DNA of 64,000 nt from contig NZ_CP129992.1 in NCBI RefSeq assembly GCF_030505615.1, positions 1,674,001 to 1,738,000 on the forward strand. The letters run 5' to 3'. Position numbers and translations under genes: made by a program. Below the pieces are notes generated by a model. The model worked only from the letters and a program-made list of their open reading frames with translations, did not search any database and was not told the DNA's origin. This document shows positions 16,455 through 25,720 of this stretch, one piece after another. Within the stretch, counting starts at the first letter, position 1; each line of letters opens with the position of its first letter. Source of the DNA: Salinibaculum rarum (GTDB taxonomy: Archaea; Halobacteriota; Halobacteria; Halobacteriales; Haloarculaceae).

Positions 16455-17721
16455 AGTAGGGGCGTGGTGTAGGCAGCATTGAAACCTGATGCTGCCGATT
16501 ACGGATTTCCTCTCGTGCACCGACGTGCTGGATGAATTCGACTCGCTATCATATCATCAAACGACTCACGCCAAAACGTACGTGACAGGTCTTGCTGCGG
16601 GCCGCAGCAAGACTGTAACCGGAATTGCACGAGAGGTCCTTCCCGCCGGAAGTGACCGAGCACTCAACAAGTTCATCACTGAATACGATTGGGATGAGGA
16701 TCAGCTCAATCACGAGCGGTTAGAGGAACTGCAAAAACACGGAGAGACACGCTGGTCACAAGACGGCTACATCGTTATTGACGATTCAGTTATCCAGCGA
16801 ACCGGGAAGTCTCTTCCCGGTGCTGGAGAGTTCTACGATCACTCTGAGGGTGAGCCTGTTTGGGGACAGAACCTCGTCTACGCGTTCTATACCGATGAGA
16901 AAACGTCCTATCCACTTGCTTTTCGCCAGTACGAGAAGGCCGACGACGAGGACGAGGAAGACGAACAGGAGACAAAATACGACCTCGCACGAGAGATAAT
17001 CACAGAATTAGAAGAAGAGGTAGGTGTGCCTGCGGACACCTACCTCTTCGATGCATGGTTTGCTCATGACTCCGGTCTGATCGAACACGTCGAATCACAC
17101 GGCAAGGACTGGATTGGACCACTACGGGGCAACCGACAGGTGACCTACGCGAACAAAGAGAGACGCGTCGATGCGCTCGAAGAGTGCATCGACAAGGAAG
17201 AGCGAGAAGTTGACGGTGAAACGTACAAAATCTGGACTAAGACAGTCCCTATCTCGAAATTAGGTGAGGTTCGGCTGGTAATCACAGAGAAGGTTACCGA
17301 TGAGGACGACGAGAATCCGGTCAAGTACCTCGCAACAAACAAGATTGACGCGCCTTCGGCACACATTATTCGGAGTTATTCGTACAGATGGCGAGTAGAG
17401 ACATTCTTCGAGGACTCGAAAGAGGATCTTGGCTTAGGAGACTGCGAGGTTCGTGATTCTGACGGTGCCAGTCGTCACTGGCACCTTCAGATGCTGGCCT
17501 ACAGCCTTCTTCGGCTTGGTCCGGAACCGAGCGCCTCGGAGCGACTTGTCTCGAAAGCCTCGTCGCTCCGATCACAACTCGAACACGGTCTCAAGGAGAC
17601 GATCTACAACATGTTTTCGTGGGTGCGCGATCAACCAGACCGCGATCTCGATGGACTGATGGAAGACATCGACCACCTCTTTCTCCATTCTGAGGGCAGT
17701 TTATAAACGTGCAGAGTCGAG
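16439..17721 (+). mobile_element. Insertion sequence of about 1.28 kb (IS4-superfamily type)
   Basis: The element carries one transposase gene, near-perfect terminal inverted repeats and a 9-nt target duplication. It is visibly richer in A and T than the flanking genes, which suggests transfer from elsewhere. It lies inside the exchanger gene. I cannot name the exact IS without a database; IS4 or IS701 families are likeliest. Confidence 0.85.
16489..17706 (+). CDS. DDE transposase (IS4/IS701 superfamily)
   Basis: The 405-residue protein fills the insertion sequence. Probable catalytic acids are Asp in VIDDSVIQRTGK (about residue 98), Asp in YLFDAWFAHD (about 188) and Glu in YRWRVETFFEDSK (about 305). 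The last segment fits the Y-R-E-x6-K signature of IS4-type transposases. An acidic insert (DDEDEEDEQE) lies between the first two. The frame is intact, so the element may still be active. Codon use is less GC-biased than in the neighbours. Confidence 0.9.
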   Translation: MLPITDFLSCTDVLDEFDSLSYHQTTHAKTYVTGLAAGRSKTVTGIAREVLPAGSDRALNKFITEYDWDEDQLNHERLEELQKHGETRWSQDGYIVIDDSVIQRTGKSLPGAGEFYDHSEGEPVWGQNLVYAFYTDEKTSYPLAFRQYEKADDEDEEDEQETKYDLAREIITELEEEVGVPADTYLFDAWFAHDSGLIEHVESHGKDWIGPLRGNRQVTYANKERRVDALEECIDKEEREVDGETYKIWTKTVPISKLGEVRLVITEKVTDEDDENPVKYLATNKIDAPSAHIIRSYSYRWRVETFFEDSKEDLGLGDCEVRDSDGASRHWHLQMLAYSLLRLGPEPSASERLVSKASSLRSQLEHGLKETIYNMFSWVRDQPDRDLDGLMEDIDHLFLHSEGSL

Positions 17722-17722
17722 T
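17704..17722 (+). repeat. Right terminal inverted repeat
   Basis: Reverse complement ACTCGACTCTGCACGTTTA, one mismatch from the left repeat. Confidence 0.8.
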
Positions 17723-17730
17723 TTCTGACT
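17722..17730 (+). repeat. Target site duplication, right copy
   Basis: TTTCTGACT, identical to 16430-16438. After it the exchanger reading frame resumes with AVPLMGFLAF. Confidence 0.85.
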
Positions 17731-17908
17731 GCCGTCCCGCTCATGGGATTTCTCGCCTTCGCGACGCTGCTTTTCATCGTCTTCACTCGCACCCATCTCG
17801 AACTGTCGAACACGGAGGCGATTGCCCTGCTCGTCCTCTATGGGTTTTTCCTCGCGTGGATGATACTGGAGAGTGTCGGACTGATAGAAACGGTTCAGGG
17901 AATCTGAG

Positions 17909-18313
17909 CTACGCCGGGGACGGTTTCTCGACGTCCGAGAGATACGCCGTGAGGTCCGTCGTCGAGAGCATCCCGATGACGCCCTCCTGGTCGTCGACGA
18001 CCGGCAGGTGGTGGATGTTGTAGGTAATCATCTTGTCCGCCGCGTCGCGGATGGGGTCCTGAGCTTCGACGGTGACGACCTGGTCGGTCATGTACCGTTC
18101 GACCGTCGTCTTTGCTTTCGGTTTGCTCTCTGAGACGATGCGGACGAAGTCCGTACTCGTCAGGATGCCTTGGAGCTGGTTGTCCTCGTCGACGACAACG
18201 AGCGAGCCGATCTGTTTGTCCAGAAGCGTGTTTGCGGCGTCCTCGACGAGCGTGTCCGGCGTGACCGTGATAATGCCTGAGGACATCAGGCGGGCAACGA
18301 AGATGTCGTCCAT
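17909..18313 (-). CDS. CBS-pair domain protein
   Basis: The 134-residue protein consists of two CBS motifs, RLMSSGIITVTPDTLVEDA with GILTSTDFVRIV, and RYMTDQVVTVEAQDPIRDA with GMLSTTDLTAYL. Stand-alone CBS pairs usually bind adenine nucleotides and regulate a partner. No partner is fused or obvious nearby. It ends 1 nt past the stop of the broken exchanger gene and converges on it. The long upstream extension of this frame lies antisense to leuB and is not coding. Confidence 0.88.
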   Translation of the reverse strand: MDDIFVARLMSSGIITVTPDTLVEDAANTLLDKQIGSLVVVDEDNQLQGILTSTDFVRIVSESKPKAKTTVERYMTDQVVTVEAQDPIRDAADKMITYNIHHLPVVDDQEGVIGMLSTTDLTAYLSDVEKPSPA

Positions 18314-18421
18314 GTCAGTACCGTTGTAGGTGGGCCGGTAATGTTTGTCGATACGGAGCCGCCACTGCGGTGACCCGGCCAGACCGAAACCCCCATTTCC
18401 CGCGCCCGCGCACCTGCGAGC

Positions 18422-19402
18422 ATGACCCACGAGATTGCAGTCATCCCCGGCGACGGTATCGGGCAGGAGGTAACACCGGCAGCCATCGACGTCCTCGAAG
18501 CGGCACCGGTCGACTTCGAGTTCGTCCACGGCGACGCGGGCGACGCCGTCCTCGAAGAGACCGGCGAGGCACTCCCCCAGGAGACCCGCGACATCGCCGC
18601 CGACGCCGACGCAACCCTGTTTGGCGCGGCCGGCGAGACGGCCGCCGACGTCATCCTCCCGCTGCGGTCGGTCGTCGGGTCCTTTGCCAACGTCCGGCCC
18701 GCCCACGCCTACCCCGGGCTGGACGCGGTCCAGCCCCAGACCGACCTCGTCTTCATCCGCGAGAACACCGAGGGCGTCTACGCCGGTATCGAGTCCGAAA
18801 TCACCGACGGCGTGACGACGTGTACACGCGTCATCACCGAAGAAGCCTCCCGCGACATCGCCGAGTTCGGCTTCGACTATGCGAACCAGAACGGCTACGA
18901 CGACGTGACAATCGCCCACAAGGCAAACGTCATGCGAACCACGGACGGACTCTTCCTGGACGTAGCAGAGTCCGTCGGCGACGAGCGCAGCGCAGACTAC
19001 GACACCGCGCTGATGGACGCGCTCGCGATGCACCTCATCAAGCACCCCGAGGAGTACGGCGTCGTCATCTGTCCGAACCTCGCGGGCGATATGCTCTCTG
19101 ACCTCGCGGCGGGACTCGTCGGCGGGCTGGGGCTGCTTCCGAGTGCGAACGTCGGCCCGGACAACGCGCTGTTCGAACCGGTCCACGGCTCCGCGCCGGA
19201 TATCGCGGGCCAGGGCGTCGCCAACCCGTCGGCGATGATTCTCTCGGCGGCGATGATGCTCGACCATCTGGGCTACGGCGAGGAGGGCGACCGCGTGCGC
19301 GCGGCCGTCGAGGACGTCCTCGATTCGGGGCCACGGACCCCGGACCTCGGTGGCGACGCCGGGACCGAGGCCGTTACCGACGCCATCGTCGACCGTCTGT
19401 AA
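18422..19402 (+). CDS. leuB: 3-isopropylmalate dehydrogenase
   Basis: LeuB oxidises and decarboxylates 3-isopropylmalate with NAD+. The 326-residue protein has the N-terminal [40 protein letters not shown], the Mg2+ site region DTALMDALA and the signature region [13 protein letters not shown], then [15 protein letters not shown]. It is separated from leuD by dodecin, the interrupted exchanger and the CBS gene, so it is transcribed on its own. Isocitrate or homoisocitrate dehydrogenase is less likely given length and context. Confidence 0.92.
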   Translation: MTHEIAVIPGDGIGQEVTPAAIDVLEAAPVDFEFVHGDAGDAVLEETGEALPQETRDIAADADATLFGAAGETAADVILPLRSVVGSFANVRPAHAYPGLDAVQPQTDLVFIRENTEGVYAGIESEITDGVTTCTRVITEEASRDIAEFGFDYANQNGYDDVTIAHKANVMRTTDGLFLDVAESVGDERSADYDTALMDALAMHLIKHPEEYGVVICPNLAGDMLSDLAAGLVGGLGLLPSANVGPDNALFEPVHGSAPDIAGQGVANPSAMILSAAMMLDHLGYGEEGDRVRAAVEDVLDSGPRTPDLGGDAGTEAVTDAIVDRL

Positions 19403-19457
19403 GAACCCGTAGACTGCTGCCCCACTCCTTAAGTCGCTGCCGGGCGTCGGTTCAACT

Positions 19458-19607
19458 ATGCCATCTATCGACCTCGACGAGAAGACAATCGAGCGACTCG
19501 ATAGCCTGCGCGTCGACGACGAGAGTTACGACGAAATCGTCGCGGAACTCATCAACATCTACGAGGCAGAAGAGCTGACCCTGTTTCACGCCGGCGAGGA
19601 GTACTAA
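19458..19607 (+). CDS. Small conserved protein (probably DUF7557)
   Basis: The 49-residue protein, MPSIDLDEKTIERLDSLRVD then SYDEIVAELINIYEAEELTL, resembles antitoxin-like ribbon-helix-helix proteins and, from memory, the haloarchaeal DUF7557 family. The ATG lies 27 nt after CCTTAAG, so it is probably leaderless. Its stop overlaps the convergent minus-strand gene by about 3 nt. No toxin partner is visible. Confidence 0.7.
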   Translation: MPSIDLDEKTIERLDSLRVDDESYDEIVAELINIYEAEELTLFHAGEEY

Positions 19608-20083
19608 CGCTCGGCGGACGAGTGGTTCTGTTCGGCTGCGGCAGCCTGACAGATGTCCTCCCACTGTCCCCGCTCTTCGAGATACGACTGCAACTCGACC
19701 GTGTAGCCGTCGACCAGTTCCTTCGCGTCTTCGAACCGCTTTCTCGACGATTCGCCGGAACTGTTCGACTGGAGGTCGTGGATATATCGCTTGAGACGGC
19801 CGAAAATGCCGCTCGTATCCGGTCCCTTTTCGACCGGGCGCTGTGCCCCGCCCATCTCCTGTTGGATGTTTTCTAGCTCGGGGATGATGTCGGACAGTTT
19901 GCTGGTATCCGCGACGAGTGTCGCGGCGTCGGGCTGTTCGGGGTTCTCGATGTCCCAGTCGATGGCGGTCATGACGAGCCCCCACTCCTGGTTGGTAAAC
20001 GACGAGGCATCCAGTGTCTCCTGAAACCGCTGGTCGACCTGCATCCGCGCCCCCGCGAGCCGGTCGGTCCACTCGTTGGTCAT
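19604..20083 (-). CDS. Conserved haloarchaeal protein (probably DUF5799)
   Basis: The 159-residue cytoplasmic protein begins MTNEWTDRLAGARMQVDQ and contains FTNQEWGLVMTAIDWDIENP. From memory this matches DUF5799. The C-terminal part is helical and charged. A start at 20110 (MSAGRLWDDM) is possible but less like the family. Function unknown. Confidence 0.7.
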   Translation of the reverse strand: MTNEWTDRLAGARMQVDQRFQETLDASSFTNQEWGLVMTAIDWDIENPEQPDAATLVADTSKLSDIIPELENIQQEMGGAQRPVEKGPDTSGIFGRLKRYIHDLQSNSSGESSRKRFEDAKELVDGYTVELQSYLEERGQWEDICQAAAAEQNHSSAER

Positions 20084-20130
20084 GTCGTCCCATAGCCGAC
20101 CGGCTGACAAGAGCGTTTCCCGGATGGGTC

Positions 20131-20526
20131 CTAGAACGCGTCGTCGACGACGGAGATGTCGGCGCGGAGTTCCTCGCGGAGCGCGGCGTGAACGTGGCAG
20201 ATGTCCTCTGCGCGCGCGACCACGTCGTCGACCGCATCGCCGAGTGCCTCCTCGACGTGGATGGTAAAGGAGATTGCAGCGAGGTCATCGTCGTCGTCCA
20301 AGTCCGCCTCGACGGCGACTTCGACGCGGCCGATGTCGTCGAACCCCTCCTTGTTCGCGCCGACGCGAAACGCCGGGATGAAACAGGAGGCGTAGTCGGC
20401 GGCCAGTACCTGATTCGGGTTCGGCCCGTCCTCGCCGGTGGCGTCGACGACCAGTTCCCACTCGCCGGTGACGCTCGTCGTCGTGTATCCCGATTCGGAC
20501 GTGCTCGTGACTTCGATGTCTGTCAT
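20131..20526 (-). CDS. OsmC family protein (thiol peroxidase-like)
   Basis: OsmC/Ohr proteins reduce organic hydroperoxides with two cysteines. The 131-residue protein has Cys48 in YASCFIPAF and Cys110 in EDICHVHAAL, the expected active pair, and an internal acidic loop (DDDDD). A TATA-like CTATTTTGAG lies about 27 nt upstream of the ATG on the minus strand. The natural electron donor is not evident. Confidence 0.88.
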   Translation of the reverse strand: MTDIEVTSTSESGYTTTSVTGEWELVVDATGEDGPNPNQVLAADYASCFIPAFRVGANKEGFDDIGRVEVAVEADLDDDDDLAAISFTIHVEEALGDAVDDVVARAEDICHVHAALREELRADISVVDDAF

Positions 20527-20604
20527 CTAGAATAGGTACGGCCGGCTCCCTCAAAATAGTACGTATCCGAGCGGTTGGTCGTCAGCGCCGCCCCGTTTTC
20601 CGAC

Positions 20605-20829
20605 TCACTCCTCGCGGACGACGGTGCGTTCGCCTTCGCTGTCGTCGTTTTCGTACCTGTAGACCACGCCGTCCTCTTCGTCTTTCGTGGCCTGGTGGGA
20701 CCCATCGCAGTATGGTTTGTTGTCCGAGAGTCCACACCGACAGATTGCGGCCCCGCCGCCTTGCTCGTCGAACTCCGCTTCGTCTATCATATATGGACCG
20801 TGCTCGTCGTGCGTTATGTCGCGTGCCAT
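20605..20829 (-). CDS. CDGSH iron-sulfur domain protein
   Basis: The 74-residue protein contains CRCGLSDNKPYCDGSH, the full Cys3-His ligand set of a CDGSH-type [2Fe-2S] cluster. It has no membrane segment, unlike mitoNEET. A role in redox sensing or cluster transfer is usual for the fold. It follows the MBL-fold gene on the same strand and precedes OsmC, which may reflect a shared oxidative-stress context. Confidence 0.9.
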   Translation of the reverse strand: MARDITHDEHGPYMIDEAEFDEQGGGAAICRCGLSDNKPYCDGSHQATKDEEDGVVYRYENDDSEGERTVVREE

Positions 20830-20909
20830 ACGGTACCGTATTCCGGGGCCGAACAGATGAAGGTGGTAGTTACACCGGTGTTACCGACGTCGCGAACACG
20901 AGGTTGTGC

Positions 20910-21629
20910 CTAGAGTTCGAACGTTTCGTCGCCCTCGAGGACGACCGCTTCGACGTCAGCGCCGGTCGCACGGACCTCCCGCTCGAAGTCGTCGGTGTCG
21001 ATTTCGATTGGCGGGAAGGTGTCGTAGTGCATCGGGAGGGCGTAGTCGACGTCGAGCCAGTCGGCAGCGATGGCGGCTTGCATCGGCCCCATCGTGAAGT
21101 GGTCGCCGGCAGGGAGCGCTGCCGCGTCCGGTTCGAGATACGGGCCGATGACCTCGCGCATCTCCGTCATCAGACCGGTGTCCCCGGCGTGGTAGAACGT
21201 CGTCGACTCCTCGTCGTCGACCTGCGTCGGCTTCGTATCAGAGACGACGTAGCCGGCGGGCATCCCTGCACTCGGTGCCGTGAATCCCTCACCGAGGCCG
21301 TTGGAGTGGTCGGCACGGTGCATCGTCACGAAGGCGTCGCCGGGTTCGACGGTGCCGCCGAGGTTCATGCCGACGACGTCGTCCTCCGCGAAGCCGTGTT
21401 CCTCGGCGAGATGGCCCGTCACTTCGGGACTGCCGACGAGTGTCGCGTCGGTGAACTCGCCGACATCCCCGACGTGGTCGTCGTGGCCGTGCGTCACGAG
21501 GACGAAATCCGGGTCGACGTCCGCCGGGCTCGTGTCTGTCTTCGGGTTCCCGAAGAAGGGGTCGATGAGCAGACTGGTCGCTCCGACTTCGACGTGCCAC
21601 GTCGAGTGGCCGTGCCAGGTGAGTTCCAT
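20910..21629 (-). CDS. MBL-fold metal-dependent hydrolase (UPF0173-like)
   Basis: The 239-residue protein starts [16 protein letters not shown] and has the full dinuclear zinc motif [11 protein letters not shown], then [17 protein letters not shown] and a late MHYDTFPPI. This is the UPF0173 type of MBL hydrolase, whose physiological substrate is unknown. The frame extends 33 codons upstream, but the family starts at this ATG. Confidence 0.9.
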   Translation of the reverse strand: MELTWHGHSTWHVEVGATSLLIDPFFGNPKTDTSPADVDPDFVLVTHGHDDHVGDVGEFTDATLVGSPEVTGHLAEEHGFAEDDVVGMNLGGTVEPGDAFVTMHRADHSNGLGEGFTAPSAGMPAGYVVSDTKPTQVDDEESTTFYHAGDTGLMTEMREVIGPYLEPDAAALPAGDHFTMGPMQAAIAADWLDVDYALPMHYDTFPPIEIDTDDFEREVRATGADVEAVVLEGDETFEL

Positions 21630-21687
21630 TGCGTCCGGCCGTTCGTCCGGCGTCCCCTTAATGCTACTCGAACAGTCCGTTCCGGTC

Positions 21688-21945
21688 TCAGTTGTTCGAC
21701 CGCGAACCGGTCCGGCGGGCCCGTGCAATCCAGGCTTCCATCTGCTGGTTCAGCGACCAGAACAACACCGTCACCATCGCGACGACTGCCAGGACGATGA
21801 CCAGGCCGAGATAGAAGGCGTTGGTCGTCGGCAACCCGACAACGAGGACGAGCGCACCGACGAGCAGCATCTCGAGTGCACACCGTATGGCTGGACCGAT
21901 AAAGTCCGGCGGCGGGACCTCCGTCGTGTCTGTCGTATTTGCCAT
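21688..21945 (-). CDS. Small two-helix membrane protein
   Basis: The 85-residue protein has two hydrophobic stretches, [16 protein letters not shown] and [19 protein letters not shown], and a basic C-terminus ([11 protein letters not shown]) that should face the cytoplasm. No family is recognised. It is divergently arranged with the HtrA-like protease at 22022. Confidence 0.7.
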   Translation of the reverse strand: MANTTDTTEVPPPDFIGPAIRCALEMLLVGALVLVVGLPTTNAFYLGLVIVLAVVAMVTVLFWSLNQQMEAWIARARRTGSRSNN

Positions 21946-22021
21946 CGATGGCGGCCCCTACAACCCCGCCGGAGTAGTAGTTTGCCCTGTGATTTATCTG
22001 GCTGCCCGCCAAGCCTCCGAT

Positions 22022-23149
22022 ATGGGTTCTGACCAGTGGTCCCGCCGCCGACTGCTCGGTGCGGCCGGGACCAGTCTTGCCGCCGGACTGGCCGGCTGTT
22101 CGCTCGATGCGCCGACCAGTTCCGACGCCACTGACGACGGGCCGGCACGCTACGAGACCTACACTGCGCCCGAACGGGGCAGTGACGGCGACACGCCCAC
22201 AGCGCAGTCGGCCTACAGTAGCGTCTACAAGCAAGTCGCCGACTCCGTCGCGGCAGTTCGCGTCGAGACGACGAACGGAACCGCAAGCGGGACGGCCTGG
22301 CTCTACGACGAGGACTTTCTCGTCACGAACGAACACGTCGTCGGCGGCTCGGAGGCAGTTTCTGTCTGGTTCGAGGGCGTCGGCTGGCAGGAGGCCACGA
22401 CGCTCGCGACGGACGTCTACAGCGACCTCGCGGTCGTCGAAGCACCGAACCGGCCCGACGACATCGAACCGATTCCACTCGTCGCCAGCGAACCGCCAGT
22501 CGGTACGGAGGTCGTCGCTATCGGCAACCCGTTCGGGCTCTCTGGCTCACTCTCGGCCGGCATCATCAGCGGGCAAGACCGCACGCTCCCCGCGGCAAAC
22601 GGCTTCTCGATACCCGACGCCGTCCAGACCGACGCCGCGGTCAACCCCGGCAACAGCGGCGGCCCGCTCGTCAACCTCGATGGCGAACTCGTCGGCGTCG
22701 TCAACGCCGGCGGCGGCGACAACATCGGCTTTGCCATCTCCGCGGCGATGGTCGACCGCGTCGTCCCCTCGCTCGTCCGCGATGGCTCCTACGACCACTC
22801 GTATATGGGCGTCAACATCGCGCCCGTGACGCCACCGGTCATCGAGGCAAACGACCTCGATGTCTCCTGGGGCGTCTACATCGACAACGTGGTCGACGGC
22901 AGTCCCTCGGCGGGCGTATTAGAGGGGTCGACCGGCTCCGAAACAATCGTCGTCGACAACCGGCGTATCGGGACAGGCGGCGATGTCGTCTACCGGATGG
23001 ACGGCGTCGACATCCCGACCCAGCAGGCGCTGTCGACGTTTCTCGCACTCGAAACCCGTCCTGGTGACACAATCGACGTCGAAGTCATCCGCGACGGCCG
23101 CCGCGAAATTGTCGAGTTGACGCTCGGGTCGCGGCCGGCACCGCGGTAA
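22022..23149 (+). CDS. HtrA/DegP-type serine protease, Tat lipoprotein
   Basis: The 375-residue protein starts with a twin-arginine signal (SRRRLLGAAG) and lipobox LAGC. The trypsin-like domain shows the triad: His in TNEHVVGG (about residue 104), Asp in YSDLAVVE (about 140) and Ser in NPGNSGGPL (about 211). A C-terminal PDZ domain begins near residue 265 and includes GDVVYRMDGVDIPT. It should act outside the membrane in quality control. The ATG follows GATTTATCT by 27 nt, fitting a leaderless start. Confidence 0.93.
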   Translation: MGSDQWSRRRLLGAAGTSLAAGLAGCSLDAPTSSDATDDGPARYETYTAPERGSDGDTPTAQSAYSSVYKQVADSVAAVRVETTNGTASGTAWLYDEDFLVTNEHVVGGSEAVSVWFEGVGWQEATTLATDVYSDLAVVEAPNRPDDIEPIPLVASEPPVGTEVVAIGNPFGLSGSLSAGIISGQDRTLPAANGFSIPDAVQTDAAVNPGNSGGPLVNLDGELVGVVNAGGGDNIGFAISAAMVDRVVPSLVRDGSYDHSYMGVNIAPVTPPVIEANDLDVSWGVYIDNVVDGSPSAGVLEGSTGSETIVVDNRRIGTGGDVVYRMDGVDIPTQQALSTFLALETRPGDTIDVEVIRDGRREIVELTLGSRPAPR

Positions 23150-23153
23150 CTGC

Positions 23154-24029
23154 TCAGAGGCGCTCGGCCGCGTCGCGTTCGACCAGCGGCTCCGCGTTCG
23201 CTTCCGGGAGCGTCACCACGTCGTCTTCCGCGAGGTCGTACTCGCGTTCGTCGACGCCGAAGATGCCGCCAACGTCGGTGGTGATTCGGACCGTCTGTCG
23301 GGTGACGCCGGTCTGGGTGTCGGTGGCCGTGCCACCGTCCTCTCTGAGTTCTGTCTCCGCGTCTTGACCAGCGCCCGGCGTCGGTGCCGGCGGGTCGGGG
23401 TCGGCTGGTTCCTCGTCGTCGCCGCTCGGTTGCTCAGTCGGCGCCCCGCCCATCACGTCTGCCGCCGTTACGTTGTCCTCGTCATTGTCTGGGACGCCGG
23501 TCGGCGGGCCGTCCGCAAGCGTTGCCTCGGCGGGCGAGGGCGGCGTCGGTGTGTCGGCCGATTCGGACGCTGTCGATGGCTCACTCTCCTCGGCGGGCTC
23601 TGCCGGTTCGGCCGCGTCTGTGGTGTCGGCCGACTCGTCGTCCTCGCCGGCGAGGACGTCGAGGACGTGCTGGCGATTGGTCTTGATGTCGTCGACGAGT
23701 GTCTCGAAGAGCTTCGTCTCCTCCTCTGTCATCCCGTCGGATTCGGCCGGCAGGTCCGCGGCGGCAAACGAGGCGGCCTTGACGATTTTGCCGACGCGTT
23801 TCTCGTAGATTGCCTCGACGGTCTGTTCGGCGGTGTCGATTTCGTCGGAGAGCCGACTCACTTCGGGGGCGTCGAAGGGGTCGTCGGCGCGCTCGGCCGC
23901 GCGCGACCGCTGCTCGCGCAACTGCTGGATGAACCTGCCGGCGTCCGCGTAAAATGTCGGGCGCAACTGCTGGAGCTTGTCGGTCTGGCGCTCGCGGTCG
24001 CGCACGGATTGTAGTTCGTCCAAATCCAT
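23154..24029 (-). CDS. GINS complex protein (archaeal Gins51 type)
   Basis: GINS is part of the replicative CMG helicase. The 291-residue protein has an N-terminal helical A domain (MDLDELQSVRDRERQTDKLQ to about residue 115), a long acidic Pro/Ala/Asp linker, and a C-terminal small beta domain (QTVRITTDVGGIFGVDEREY). Its ATG overlaps the priS stop by one base (TAATG), so the two are co-translated. The long linker is haloarchaeal in style. Confidence 0.9.
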   Translation of the reverse strand: MDLDELQSVRDRERQTDKLQQLRPTFYADAGRFIQQLREQRSRAAERADDPFDAPEVSRLSDEIDTAEQTVEAIYEKRVGKIVKAASFAAADLPAESDGMTEEETKLFETLVDDIKTNRQHVLDVLAGEDDESADTTDAAEPAEPAEESEPSTASESADTPTPPSPAEATLADGPPTGVPDNDEDNVTAADVMGGAPTEQPSGDDEEPADPDPPAPTPGAGQDAETELREDGGTATDTQTGVTRQTVRITTDVGGIFGVDEREYDLAEDDVVTLPEANAEPLVERDAAERL

Positions 24030-25186
24030 TATTCCTGCCCCTTCTCGGCGCGGCCCCGACACATCAGGAACACGCCGAGAGACTCTGGAACAGTAACCTC
24101 TCGCTCCTCCAGTGTAAAGCTATCGCCATCCAGTTCGACCCGCCCGCCGTCTGTCACTTCGACCGTTATCTCGTGGCTCCGGAACGTCTCCGGGACCGCA
24201 TCGACCAGCGGGTCGAAGTCCGTGATAGCGTCGCGGTCGAGCCGTTGGACCGCCAGTCCGCTCCCACCGTGGAGGCTTCCCGGGAGTCGAATGAGGCGGT
24301 TGGTGTCGGTCGTCACCGGTTCGTCGATGGGGGCGTTCTCGGTCTCGACGACCTCGGTTACCAGCGAGTCGACCAGCGTCCTGATGCCGACCCCGCCGGC
24401 CTCGACGTTGCCGTTCTCGATTGCCTCGCGATTCTGCTGGACGGCGCCGTAGATGGTCTTTGCACGCCCGTCACCGATGCCGTCCAGTTCCTTGAGTCGG
24501 TCGAGTGCGTCCGCTTCGTCGAGAGTTTCGAGTTCGTCGACGAAGTCTATGAGCTTCCGGTGGACGCGCCGGCCCCACCCGCCGTCGGTCGGGAGCACGC
24601 GGGCGGTGACCGACCCGCGCATCTCCTTGCGGATGAGGCTGTCCGGGTCCAGCCCGATACCGCGCACGTAGTCGACGATCTCCCGGCGGGCGTCGCGTTC
24701 GAGCCCCTGGATACCCTCGTCGCGGACGTGGACGTGGTAGCCACGGCCACCCGAGAAGACGACGGTCAGGTCCTCGAACGCGAAGTCGTCCTCGAGGAAA
24801 TCGAGGAGGCGAAGCAGGGCGTCCTTGCACTTTGCGAGCATCTCGGCGTAGGTGTCGTCGGGTTCGGCGGCGGGGAGGTGGTCGGCGTCCAGATCGAAGA
24901 TGAGGTCCGAGGACCGCCAGGTCTTGCCGGACATCGTCGACGCGCTGGGGTTCTCGTAGCGCCCGGCCGAGAAGTAGACGTGGCGGGGCCGCTCGCGGGC
25001 CAGAAACTCCGAGATTTCACCCAAATCGAGCAGCGACTTGTGGCGGACGTACGTCTCGCCCGGCCCCTCTGTCCAGGGGACGTATCCCCACTCGCGCTCG
25101 TTGGCGTCGGGTGGTGGCGTTATCTCGCTTCGGCGGTAGTGGTCGCCAAAGCGCCCCCGGAGATAGCGCAGCGTCTGCTCTTCCAT
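24029..25186 (-). CDS. priS: DNA primase small (catalytic) subunit
   Basis: PriS synthesises primers together with PriL. The 385-residue protein has the catalytic acids in LIFDLDADHLP, the SGGRGYHVHVRD motif, and TNRLIRLPGSLHGGSGL with the conserved nucleotide-contact His. Its start at 25186 follows CTCTTTTGCC at a leaderless spacing. The gene is followed with a 1-nt overlap by the GINS gene, a pairing known in archaea. Confidence 0.95.
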   Translation of the reverse strand: MEEQTLRYLRGRFGDHYRRSEITPPPDANEREWGYVPWTEGPGETYVRHKSLLDLGEISEFLARERPRHVYFSAGRYENPSASTMSGKTWRSSDLIFDLDADHLPAAEPDDTYAEMLAKCKDALLRLLDFLEDDFAFEDLTVVFSGGRGYHVHVRDEGIQGLERDARREIVDYVRGIGLDPDSLIRKEMRGSVTARVLPTDGGWGRRVHRKLIDFVDELETLDEADALDRLKELDGIGDGRAKTIYGAVQQNREAIENGNVEAGGVGIRTLVDSLVTEVVETENAPIDEPVTTDTNRLIRLPGSLHGGSGLAVQRLDRDAITDFDPLVDAVPETFRSHEITVEVTDGGRVELDGDSFTLEEREVTVPESLGVFLMCRGRAEKGQE

Positions 25187-25237
25187 CGGTGCCCCGTTTG
25201 CCCGAGCGTGGCAAAAGAGTTTGCGTCGACGGTCGAC

Positions 25238-25720
25238 TCACCGGCCGAGCAGACTGGCCAGTTTCTCCCGGATACCCTCTTCCTCGCCGAGTTTGAGGTA
25301 GTAGGCGTCGCCGCCGTCCTCGTAGTAGCTGTCGATTCGGCGTGCTACCTCGAATCCAAGATGGTCGTAAAAGTTCAGCGCGTCCTGATTCGTCGTCCGG
25401 GCGTGACAGGTGACGGTGCCGTAGTCCTCGGCGACACGGGCGACGAGTCGCTTGCCAAAGCCCAGCCCGCGGTAGTCCTCGTCGACGGCCAGAAACAGGA
25501 TGTAGCCGTCACGGCGGACGGCGGCGAATCCGACGAGGCGTCCGTCAGACCGGTCGATGTAGAGATAGACCGTCGAGCGCTCGTACGCGTTCTGGAAGAA
25601 ACGGCGACGCTGGCGCAACATCCCGTCCTCTCTGCGAATGCGCTCTTTGAGTTTCCAGGCACGGTCGACGTGTTCGTCGCTGCCCGGACTGACGACACGT
25701 CGCTGGACGTTGACGCTCAC
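25238..25720 (-). CDS. GNAT family N-acetyltransferase
   Basis: The 160-residue protein has the GNAT acetyl-CoA core ILFLAVDEDYRGLGFGKRLV and the C-terminal QDALNFYDHLGFEVARRI. RimI-like N-terminal acetylation is possible, but the substrate is unknown. I chose the GTG at 25720 (VSVNVQRRVV). It lies 27 nt after TATA-like GAATTATAATC, and the residues further upstream look non-coding. Confidence 0.85.
   Translation of the reverse strand: MSVNVQRRVVSPGSDEHVDRAWKLKERIRREDGMLRQRRRFFQNAYERSTVYLYIDRSDGRLVGFAAVRRDGYILFLAVDEDYRGLGFGKRLVARVAEDYGTVTCHARTTNQDALNFYDHLGFEVARRIDSYYEDGGDAYYLKLGEEEGIREKLASLLGR

Larger units (their letters stand above)
15608..17907 (+). pseudogene. Sodium/calcium exchanger (CaCA family) split by an insertion sequence
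   Basis: The left part (15608-16438) encodes 277 residues with several membrane helices and the two CaCA alpha repeats: AIGSSFPELSSVV with GSAIFNLLV, and AAGTSLPDAFVSV with GSNTFNLLVALP. The frame then enters the insertion sequence and stops at 16459. The right part (17731-17907) continues in frame after the duplicated target and adds about 58 residues with two more helices. Removing the element and one 9-nt repeat restores an uninterrupted 335-residue protein, the normal family length. The truncated product lacks the last helices and is probably inactive. Confidence 0.9.
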
